Assembly (NCBI GenBank): GCA_027451265.1 | Contig: DAIDJT010000063.1 | Coordinates: 1-10,526, forward strand | Source: Bacteroidales bacterium | Lineage (GTDB): Bacteria; Bacteroidota; Bacteroidia; Bacteroidales; VadinHA17 | DNA length: 10,526 bases | Direction of reading: 5' to 3' | Part shown: positions 1 through 5,683 of the stretch, in pieces | How positions within the stretch are numbered: position 1 is the first letter of the stretch | How the letters are laid out: each line of letters opens with the position of its first letter | Program-made: the position numbers and the translations under genes | The notes under the pieces: generated by a model | Databases searched by the model: none | The model's input: the letters and a program-made list of their open reading frames with translations, nothing else | Told to the model about the DNA's origin: nothing

Positions 1-216
1 AATCTTTCTCCCGGACAGCGGGACCTCCCCTGTAGGAGTGATATTGGTCATCCTTACCTGGAGGATCTTTCGTGAATCAGTGTCTTTCAGGTAAGAAAAA
101 AGCAGGTAGGGACTTATCTTCGGAGCATCCTGGGCGAGACAGGCTGAATTGTGGCTTAACGCACCCGGGAGTGTCAGCAGAAGGATAAGCGTCTGTCGGA
201 TATAAATCATTTTCAT
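1..216 (-). CDS. Secreted protein of unknown function, N-terminal part (cut by window edge)
   Basis: The reading frame is open from an ATG at 216 to the left edge, giving the first 72 residues; the C-terminal part lies outside the window. Residues 1-29 look like a cleavable Sec signal peptide: Lys2, a hydrophobic core around ILLLTLPGAL, and a likely cleavage after CLAQ. The mature start reads DAPKISPYLLFSYLKDTDSR and continues with alternating hydrophobic and polar residues suggesting beta strands, perhaps an Ig-like or fn3-like fold, but I do not recognise a family. No CXXCH heme motif or lipobox is present in the visible part. The ATG overlaps the stop of the upstream NrfD-like gene in an ATGA tetranucleotide, so it is probably translationally coupled and belongs to the same operon. 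An in-frame ATG two codons later (210) is an alternative start. The CDS call is firm; the function is unknown. Confidence 0.75.
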   Translation of the reverse strand, partial: MKMIYIRQTLILLLTLPGALSHNSACLAQDAPKISPYLLFSYLKDTDSRKILQVRMTNITPTGEVPLSGRKI

Positions 217-1547
217 GATTCCCGGGTTTTCACAGGTTCATTAACAAGCTTCTCGTCAGCCTCTTCCAGTTCCGAAATTGAAACTATCGGGGCCAGTTTC
301 GAGATGATCATGAAAAGCATTCCAAAGACAGCAACCCCGGCGGCAGTCAGTGACCATTCCACCCAGGTGGGGGAGTAGAAAAGCCAGTCGTGCCGCGTAT
401 CCTGGATAGGAAGGAATGGTGTCTCGAGGGTAGGAACAATGATGATGTATCTGTTCACCCAGAGTGCAAGCAGGGCTATTACCGCCGCGATTGTAATATT
501 TCTGATCGTGCGGAGCCTTGGTATTGCTATTATAATTATGGGTGTGAGGATTCCGATGTAGTTTGCAAAGATGAAGTACGTCCTGAATTCGGTAAATAAT
601 TTATCAATCAATATCTTATCCATCTTCACCGACCCGTACCATTTCGTCAGGTAGTCACTGAATGTAAAATATCCGAAAAAGGCAGCGATCACAAAAAGTA
701 CGATACCGAGATTGACGAAATGTTTCAGGGTGATATACTTTTCAAGGTGGTAAATCTTCCTGAAGATTGCCATCAGGATAATAAGGAGCCCGACACCTGA
801 GAATACAGCCGCTATGACGAAGTAAGGACCGAAGATTGTACTGTGCCATCCGGGCTGAAGGGTGACGCCGAAGATCCATGCAAGTACAGAATACACAATT
901 ATGGCGATGGCTATAATCATTGCCGCCATGACATTCCTTGAAAAAGTAAGGATCTTCTTCTGCTTCGGAGTGCCCGTATAGCCCAGTGACAGTATCCTGA
1001 ACATTTTCTTTTTCCAGGGGGCAATCTGCAGGTTTTCAGCGTCCCTTAATATCGCAAAATCCTCAATGAAGGAGACAAAAAGAAAGATTGCAGCTCCGAA
1101 AACATCCGTCATAATTGCAATTACGTCCCATACAATGGGAGACTGTATACGCGGGAATGCAAGGATATAGGGTATTCTCTCAAGCCGGCCTACGCAGAAG
1201 AAAATAAAGAAGGGCCCGATTGCGAGGGAGATGACCGTAATCAGTTCGGCAAGCCTTATAACGGGAGCCCTCCACGATGTCTTGAACAGGTGGAGTGTGC
1301 CTGAAACAAGTGCGCCGGCATAACTGAGCCCCATGAAGAAGATGAAGTTGACAATGTAAACGCCCCATACCACATTGTCCCTCATGCCAGTCACAATATG
1401 CCCCTTGTCAACCTGGTGGATCAGCCCGCAAATGCCTGCTATAAAAACCAGCAGAAGGAGTGCAAAAACCACATACCAGCTCCTGCCGGTCTTTTCAATC
1501 TCCGGAGTCAGGTCACGGAGAAATGTTTCTCTGTTTGTCCGGCTCAT
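213..1547 (-). CDS. NrfD/ActC-like integral membrane quinone-interacting subunit
   Basis: A 444-residue polytopic membrane protein of the NrfD/PsrC superfamily, closest in appearance to the long ten-helix forms (ActC of alternative complex III, DsrP, HmcC) rather than the eight-helix PsrC type. Predicted helices are near residues 22-44, 60-84, 100-120, 140-162, 205-228, 238-262, 277-298, 325-345, 351-371 and 395-418. Family-like segments are HQVDKGHIVTGMRDNVVWG (44-62), the LSYAGALVSGTLHLF stretch (74-88), the IEDFAILRD loop (161-169) and SPTWVEW (392-398) before the last helix. Family members bind and oxidise or reduce quinone at the membrane and exchange electrons with a partner iron-sulfur protein; here that partner is encoded immediately upstream, with an ATGA start/stop overlap. 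No heme motif is present. The exact redox direction cannot be read from sequence. Confidence 0.9.
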   Translation of the reverse strand: MSRTNRETFLRDLTPEIEKTGRSWYVVFALLLLVFIAGICGLIHQVDKGHIVTGMRDNVVWGVYIVNFIFFMGLSYAGALVSGTLHLFKTSWRAPVIRLAELITVISLAIGPFFIFFCVGRLERIPYILAFPRIQSPIVWDVIAIMTDVFGAAIFLFVSFIEDFAILRDAENLQIAPWKKKMFRILSLGYTGTPKQKKILTFSRNVMAAMIIAIAIIVYSVLAWIFGVTLQPGWHSTIFGPYFVIAAVFSGVGLLIILMAIFRKIYHLEKYITLKHFVNLGIVLFVIAAFFGYFTFSDYLTKWYGSVKMDKILIDKLFTEFRTYFIFANYIGILTPIIIIAIPRLRTIRNITIAAVIALLALWVNRYIIIVPTLETPFLPIQDTRHDWLFYSPTWVEWSLTAAGVAVFGMLFMIISKLAPIVSISELEEADEKLVNEPVKTRES

Positions 1548-2521
1548 TTCTTAGTCTTTGCGGTTTTTTTTGTTTCGCGGGGTTTGTACCGGTCCGAGAC
1601 TGATTCATCGAGATCTTCAAAGCCTATTTCTACCGGGTACATGCGGTTGACCGGTGGCAGATAGTAAACGCTTGGCATTGTTCCGAGTTCTTCCATGTAC
1701 CTGTACCCGAACCGGTCAACCATCAGGGAGGAGAATCTCAGTGTCTCGGCGCCGTTTGTCACTGCGTCTTCATTCAGGTCACCGAAATAAATTACTCCCA
1801 TAGGACAGGCTTTAACGCACCGGGGAAGCTCATTGTTCCTCAGCCTGTCTGCACAGAAGACACACTTTCCTACCGTCCCCTCCACAGGAGGAACATTCAG
1901 TTCAGGGTCATAAACATGGTCCTTTGGCAGATCAACCTCAGGGTCCTTCCAGTTAAAGACACGTGCAGAATACGGACAGGCTGTCATGCAGAACTTGCAA
2001 CCTATGCATCTCTTGTTATCCACCAGGACGATTCCGTCGTCGCGCTTATAAGTAGCCCCGACAGGGCAAACGCTTACGCAGAGAGGACTGTCACAGTGAT
2101 AGCAGGGTTTTGGAAACCAGTATTTCCCGGTCATCCCGGAATCCTGGAGCAACTGTATCTTGATCCACTCGTGATCCCTGGGCAGCATGTGACCTTCCTG
2201 GCAGGCATCAACACATTTGCGGGCGTTTTTGCACTTTGCAAGGTCAATCACCATTACAAACTTCCGTGAAGGCATGCCCCTGTGTGCTTCTTTTCTCTTC
2301 TCCCTGGTCTCTGCCTTTGCAATCCTGATTGAGGCCCTGTCAACCTCCACCAGCCTGCCGTCAGCAGAAAGGAGCATTACCGTCTCACCTGACCCGCTTC
2401 CGGATGATCCGGCTGCAACAGCAGCTGATCCTGCCACTGCCACTGATCCCAGGCCAAGTCCGAACTTCCTGATAAACTTTCTGCGGGACGAAGAATCATT
2501 TTCTTTCTTTTCCATTTGCAT
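1544..2521 (-). CDS. Tat-exported ferredoxin-type iron-sulfur protein (NrfC/DsrO/HmcB-like), four cluster sites
   Basis: A 325-residue protein with a twin-arginine signal: SRRKFIRKFG at residues 12-21, then a small-residue hydrophobic stretch to about 38, so it acts on the periplasmic face. Four cysteine groups follow the usual NrfC-type order: C97/C103/C107; C140/C143/C148/C152; C172/C175/C178/C182; and C220/C223/C235/C239. The first group lacks its second cysteine: it reads CKNARKCVDAC, with Ala100 where the family normally has Cys. That leaves 15 ligands for four clusters, suggesting a [3Fe-4S] or altered cluster. It would relay electrons between the NrfD-like subunit (4-base overlap downstream) and the cytochromes encoded upstream. 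The Lys-rich C-terminus (316-325) has no obvious role. An alternative ATG two codons downstream (2515) is equally plausible. A 61-base gap separates it from the cytochrome b gene. Confidence 0.92.
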   Translation of the reverse strand: MQMEKKENDSSSRRKFIRKFGLGLGSVAVAGSAAVAAGSSGSGSGETVMLLSADGRLVEVDRASIRIAKAETREKRKEAHRGMPSRKFVMVIDLAKCKNARKCVDACQEGHMLPRDHEWIKIQLLQDSGMTGKYWFPKPCYHCDSPLCVSVCPVGATYKRDDGIVLVDNKRCIGCKFCMTACPYSARVFNWKDPEVDLPKDHVYDPELNVPPVEGTVGKCVFCADRLRNNELPRCVKACPMGVIYFGDLNEDAVTNGAETLRFSSLMVDRFGYRYMEELGTMPSVYYLPPVNRMYPVEIGFEDLDESVSDRYKPRETKKTAKTKK

Positions 2522-2582
2522 ACTTTATAATCAGTGCAAGTCACGGACCCGGGTGCTCTTTCTTCCCGGCTGCAATGCCGGC

Positions 2583-3203
2583 CTAATGACTTTCCTGCCA
2601 GCCGGTGACTATACTCCTGAAATTGCTGACGGGTGACTTACCCATCGTGCTTACATAAAGATGTATAAACAAGAATATAACCGTCAGGAAACCAAGGACC
2701 ACATGGAACTGGTCTGTAAGGAAAATGCCGCTGACTCCCAGGAATCTTTTAAGTATGAATTCAGGGAACATCAATGCCCAGCCGGTGACGAACAGCATCG
2801 GGAGTATCATGTACATTACGCCTACGTATGATACCTGTTGAAGCGGATTGAACTTACGGTCACGATCCACGGGAAAAGGCGCTTTCTCTCCCCTGAAATA
2901 TCCGTATGCATAAAAGTATCCCTGCTGGAAGAGTCTTTTACCAAGACCTTTCAGTTTGATAAGATAGTGCCGTCCGTTTGCTGTAAAAAGATTTCCGGTA
3001 AAAAAGACAGTATAACTGATTGTCAGAAGCACTCCGCATGTGTTGTGTATGGCGACAGCTCTCTGGAAAGTAACTACCAGGGCATTTTCCGGGTTGGAAT
3101 ACAGCATGCTGAATCCTGTAACAATAAGGAAGAGACAGAGGATTCCGTTAGTGGCATGCCATAACCTTACCCAGACGGGATAGTGATAGAAATTGCTACT
3201 CAT
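2583..3203 (-). CDS. Cytochrome b, FdnI/Ni-hydrogenase b-type, four helices, probably di-heme
   Basis: A 206-residue membrane protein of the cytochrome b561/FdnI-like family, near the usual length for formate dehydrogenase gamma and hydrogenase cytochrome b subunits. Helices are near 17-37, 46-68, 124-146 and 164-186. Candidate heme b ligands are His16 (RLWHATNG), His53 (IHNTCG), His167 (DQFHVVLG) and His181 (LFIHLY). The 14-residue spacing of the last two matches the FdnI pattern, supporting two hemes b stacked across the membrane. The hydrophilic loop 76-120 between helices 2 and 3 is typical. The protein would carry electrons between the quinone pool and the periplasmic cytochrome c. Its start overlaps the end of the heptaheme cytochrome gene by 8 bases, implying coupled synthesis and a direct partnership. 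No dehydrogenase catalytic subunit is encoded in the window, so 'formate dehydrogenase gamma' would be an over-annotation. Confidence 0.9.
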   Translation of the reverse strand: MSSNFYHYPVWVRLWHATNGILCLFLIVTGFSMLYSNPENALVVTFQRAVAIHNTCGVLLTISYTVFFTGNLFTANGRHYLIKLKGLGKRLFQQGYFYAYGYFRGEKAPFPVDRDRKFNPLQQVSYVGVMYMILPMLFVTGWALMFPEFILKRFLGVSGIFLTDQFHVVLGFLTVIFLFIHLYVSTMGKSPVSNFRSIVTGWQESH

Positions 3204-4200
3204 AATACTTCTTAACTGGCCTGATTATAATTCTGAAAATTGTATGAGCCCCGGCGAAGACAAGTACAAGTAAAATCACCAGCATACCTGTCAGGGAGAT
3301 GAACTTACTCCTGTTGGCCCCTATCACATAAGAGTCATTGCTGAAAATGACTCCGTTAATAAAGCCCTCCTGGTCACGGCTCTCTTTTGCTGAATACTTG
3401 TAGAGCGTACCCATGAGTATGGAGTTCTGGCTGTGGCAATCAACGCATGAATTAACTGCACTGTCAGCAGACATTACCTCATGGGCAACCAGTACGCTGT
3501 CAGACATCCGGGTATGACAGTCAATGCATCTCACTGCAGCAAGATGCCTGTCCGGATCCGGAAGCCATTCATGCCTTGGAAGTACCATTGTAAGTTCCTT
3601 CTCAGTCACAAGGCCCATAATATCGGGGTTACCGTGGCAGTGAAGGCACATCTCATTGGATTTAAAGATGTTATCACGCTGACTGCCGGTCTCCCTTGCA
3701 AGAGGCCTGTAGTAGTGTGCATCATGGCACTGCCAGCAGGTAAATGCCCCTTCAGTTGCTGTGTAGTGTATACTTTTCTGATATTCAGCGTCTATCTCCT
3801 CAAACTTGTACTTTGCATAGGTAGGGTCATAACCGTGGCAATCAAGGCAACTCCACCCTGTCTCAAACCTGGTCTCAATAGCATGCGGGAACTTCCTGAA
3901 TCCCTCACTGTGACAGTCAAGGCAGCTGAAACTCCAGTGGACAGAGTTATAATAAGCATCAGGACTCACAAAGTTATGCTCTGCCATAAGCTCCTTCCTT
4001 GACTGCCCGGTTACAGTGTCAGCAATACTGTAAACGAGTTTGCCATGGCATCTCAGGCAGTTCTGCTCATTGGCGTCAGCATATAGGCTGTGTTCCGCAC
4101 CGCGGACCGCCTTTAGGGTGTCCTGCTCCTGGCCCGCTGCGTTCAGCGTGGCCAGGAGAGGCAGAATAAAAACAAACAATGGAAACTTTCTGAAAATCAT
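3196..4200 (-). CDS. Heptaheme cytochrome c with C-terminal membrane anchor
   Basis: A 334-residue multiheme cytochrome with an N-terminal signal peptide (residues 1-23, core LFVFILPLLATL, likely cleaved before GQEQ). It has exactly seven CXXCH motifs: C48-H52, C93-H97, C118-H122, C155-H159, C185-H189, C225-H229 and C252-H256. Many other histidines (for example H75, H88, H106, H145, H162, H210, H219, H240) could serve as distal ligands for bis-His hemes. Residues 300-326 form one hydrophobic segment followed by RPVKK, a C-terminal anchor holding the heme domain on the outer face of the inner membrane. The short cytoplasmic tail ends in KKYYE. Heme attachment requires a cytochrome c maturation system, not encoded here. 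The gene starts 15 bases after the barrel gene and overlaps the cytochrome b start by 8 bases. It is the likely periplasmic electron exit or entry module of the complex. I cannot assign it to a named multiheme family (NrfH, c554, c3 and similar). Confidence 0.92.
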   Translation of the reverse strand: MIFRKFPLFVFILPLLATLNAAGQEQDTLKAVRGAEHSLYADANEQNCLRCHGKLVYSIADTVTGQSRKELMAEHNFVSPDAYYNSVHWSFSCLDCHSEGFRKFPHAIETRFETGWSCLDCHGYDPTYAKYKFEEIDAEYQKSIHYTATEGAFTCWQCHDAHYYRPLARETGSQRDNIFKSNEMCLHCHGNPDIMGLVTEKELTMVLPRHEWLPDPDRHLAAVRCIDCHTRMSDSVLVAHEVMSADSAVNSCVDCHSQNSILMGTLYKYSAKESRDQEGFINGVIFSNDSYVIGANRSKFISLTGMLVILLVLVFAGAHTIFRIIIRPVKKYYE

Positions 4201-4215
4201 ATGCGTTTCAATCTG

Positions 4216-5052
4216 TTAGAACCGGACAGTCACGTTCAGCCCGATCAGGTAATTACCGTCACCGATGCTGTTCTGATTGTATACAAAGTTATACTGTCCA
4301 AGGATATCCTTGTAATTTGCAAAGAATATCTGGAATGCATGTGTTGCCGTTCCTATCTCCCATCCCAGTGCAAGCTGCGGCTTGGAATTGAATTCTTCAT
4401 TTTCCTGTTTATTGAAGAGCTGATCATACTCTGCTATGATGCTGTGCGAGCCGGTCACATTGAACCTTGCCCCGGCCGAGATGCCGTAATGGGCATTCTT
4501 GTACCCGGTCTCAACTGCATTGAGCCAGATGAATGTAGGCGCCACCTGGAGAGAGAGCTTCTCTCCGAACTTGCGGGCAATAAGCAACTGGTTGAAGTAT
4601 GAAAGACGATGTATCTCACGCCAGTCGTGAGCCGGTCCGAAAGTATTCTCATTCAGCAGGTTAAGGCCTATATTGCCGTAGTAGCTGAGAGATACCGGAA
4701 CAGAGCCTGATGTTGTCTGCTGAAGTATGGCGAACTTCACGGCCAGGTCCTGGGCCTTGTAGTTCTTGGCTGTTCCCACGCCAATCATCAGCCTGTCGGT
4801 AATACCGTAGTTGAGCCCCAGACGGATGTTGGCCGGAGCCCATATCCCGAAGAGGTCATCGAGGGCATTGTTTACCGTCCCGAACCGGTGGTGAATCTCA
4901 AATTCGAGCATCCCCTTGAAGGGTGTGGCAACAGTCTGGTTGTCAATTAAGATACTGGTCTCAAAAACCCTTACGGGATAGTCTTCACTCTCCTGGCAGA
5001 ATACCGGGAATGCAATCAGAGCCAGAATAACGGATATGGCAAATTTCTTCAT
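4216..5052 (-). CDS. Outer-membrane beta-barrel protein, DUF5777-like
   Basis: Using the ATG at 5052 the product has 278 residues and begins with a clear signal peptide (MKKFAISVILALIAFPVFCQ). An in-frame ATG three codons upstream (5061) is also possible; the longest open frame, from 5112, overlaps the previous gene and would spoil the signal peptide. The mature part is rich in alternating, aromatic-ended strands separated by short polar turns and ends in the chain IGLNVTVRF, with the terminal Phe expected of barrels inserted by the Bam machinery. The segments LEFEIHHRFGTVNNALDDLF (49-68) and IRLGLNYGITDRLMIGVG (76-93) match my memory of the Bacteroidota DUF5777 membrane-barrel family; I could not check this. 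No heme motif is present. It lies between two cytochrome genes, suggesting a pore or sheath that works with them, but its function is not established. Confidence 0.85.
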   Translation of the reverse strand: MKKFAISVILALIAFPVFCQESEDYPVRVFETSILIDNQTVATPFKGMLEFEIHHRFGTVNNALDDLFGIWAPANIRLGLNYGITDRLMIGVGTAKNYKAQDLAVKFAILQQTTSGSVPVSLSYYGNIGLNLLNENTFGPAHDWREIHRLSYFNQLLIARKFGEKLSLQVAPTFIWLNAVETGYKNAHYGISAGARFNVTGSHSIIAEYDQLFNKQENEEFNSKPQLALGWEIGTATHAFQIFFANYKDILGQYNFVYNQNSIGDGNYLIGLNVTVRF

Positions 5053-5081
5053 GGTTAACATTGTTTTGGGGTTCCTGGATT

Positions 5082-5447
5082 TTAGTTTTTGTCTGCTCCC
5101 TGTGAGGCCCATAGTTTTATGATGTCCGTGACCGGGAGTAATAGTGTGTCAATCTGCAGCATCTGTGATCCGAATGCCGTTATTGACGAATGAATTGACA
5201 ATACCCTGCTGGATGCCGGGGTAACTGTGTCAACATTCGCTGAGAGCTTGTCGTAAACCCTGTCCGCACTCCAGGAGCCGTGACAGCCCTGACAAAAGGG
5301 TGCAATAGTTTCCGAGAAGCTCACCGTTAGTTCCTGAGGTACTTCCTGCTTGGCCCAGGAATACTGCTCACACGAAGAGAGGAATGCCCCGCCTGCCACT
5401 ACCAGGACGGCCATCACCAGTCTTGTTATCGATGCCTTTCGCTTCAT
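5082..5447 (-). CDS. Monoheme cytochrome c lipoprotein
   Basis: A 121-residue protein starting at the ATG at 5447, chosen because it places a Lys/Arg-rich n-region (MKRK) directly before the hydrophobic core; the longer open frame from 5510 adds residues that break the signal. The lipobox LSSC has its cysteine at residue 26, so the protein should be lipid-anchored in the inner or outer membrane. One heme c motif, CQGCH (52-56), follows the phrase ETIAPF. The C-terminal part ends in IIKLWASQGADKN, resembling the small Bacteroidota cytochromes that read 'IxxWIxxGAxNN'. Met96 is a candidate distal ligand. It is the first gene of the cytochrome operon and lies 29 bases before the barrel gene. Such a small lipoprotein could be a mobile or barrel-associated electron carrier; this is inferred from position. 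Confidence 0.85.
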   Translation of the reverse strand: MKRKASITRLVMAVLVVAGGAFLSSCEQYSWAKQEVPQELTVSFSETIAPFCQGCHGSWSADRVYDKLSANVDTVTPASSRVLSIHSSITAFGSQMLQIDTLLLPVTDIIKLWASQGADKN

Positions 5448-5470
5448 TTTACTTTCTGTTATATGATTCA

Positions 5471-5478
5471 CAAATATA
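5471..5478 (-). promoter_or_regulatory. Probable -7 box of the cytochrome operon promoter
   Basis: Read on the minus strand the site is TATATTTG, a perfect match to the Bacteroidota -7 consensus TAnnTTTG. It lies 23 bases before the ATG of the lipoprotein cytochrome gene. No convincing TTG-type -33 element sits at the expected distance (that stretch is G-rich), so the promoter may depend on an activator. It lies downstream of the terminator that ends the acyl-CoA dehydrogenase operon, so the cytochrome genes should be transcribed from here. Confidence 0.5.
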
Positions 5479-5521
5479 CCGGAATATGGACACCCCACCT
5501 CCCCATGCAAAGTGTATTTAA

Positions 5522-5562
5522 ATTGATATACAGGTGTTTCTTGTCAATCGTGATATTGATAT
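5522..5562. promoter_or_regulatory. Possible regulator-binding region: two ATTGATAT repeats and one dyad
   Basis: The octamer ATTGATAT occurs at 5522-5529 and 5555-5562, 33 bases apart (about three helical turns). The second copy forms the right arm of an inverted repeat, TGTCAAT-N6-ATTGATA (5542-5561), with one mismatch in seven positions. The dyad is centred roughly 75-80 bases upstream of the -7 box, a distance typical of activator sites. The local sequence is AT-rich, so chance is a real possibility, and no regulator can be named. Confidence 0.25.
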
Positions 5563-5623
5563 TTATCATCCGAAGAGCTGTCAAATGCTGTTAACGGGTG
5601 ATGGCCAGGTTGTGCCAGACGTC

Positions 5624-5654
5624 AAAAAAACCGGTCGCTGAAACAGGCGGCCGG
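5624..5654 (-). terminator. Rho-independent terminator after the acyl-CoA dehydrogenase gene
   Basis: On the minus strand the sequence reads CCGGCCGC, an 8-base loop (CTGTTTCA), then GCGACCGG and a run of seven T. The arms pair over eight positions with one C/A mismatch, and the stem is GC-rich. It begins 29 bases after the stop codon of the acyl-CoA dehydrogenase gene. It has no T tract on the plus strand, so it works only for the etfB-etfA-dehydrogenase transcript. It separates that operon from the cytochrome operon downstream. Confidence 0.75.
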
Positions 5655-5683
5655 CTTATGACAGGACGGGCTGAATTAAAGTT

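Noticed and set aside
2217..2636. Plus-strand open frame of 139 codons
   Set aside because: It lies opposite the start of the iron-sulfur protein gene and its leader. The minus-strand frame has a clear Tat signal and cysteine ligands; the plus-strand product has no recognisable features.
3481..4002. Plus-strand open frame of 173 codons
   Set aside because: It is antisense to the heptaheme cytochrome gene; its regularly spaced cysteines and valines derive from the complement of the heme motifs.
213..4200. A polysulfide, thiosulfate or nitrite reductase (Psr/Phs/Nrf) or DsrMKJOP operon
   Set aside because: No molybdopterin catalytic subunit, NrfA-type pentaheme enzyme or HdrD-like DsrK is present in the window, and the cytochrome c has seven hemes rather than the three of DsrJ. 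Only subunit-level resemblance is supported.
5053..5112. Longer N-terminus for the barrel protein
   Set aside because: The extension overlaps the end of the lipoprotein gene and places about 20 polar residues before an otherwise perfect signal peptide.
5448..5510. Longer N-terminus for the lipoprotein cytochrome
   Set aside because: The extension runs through the -7 box and places 21 residues before the Lys/Arg n-region of the lipoprotein signal.
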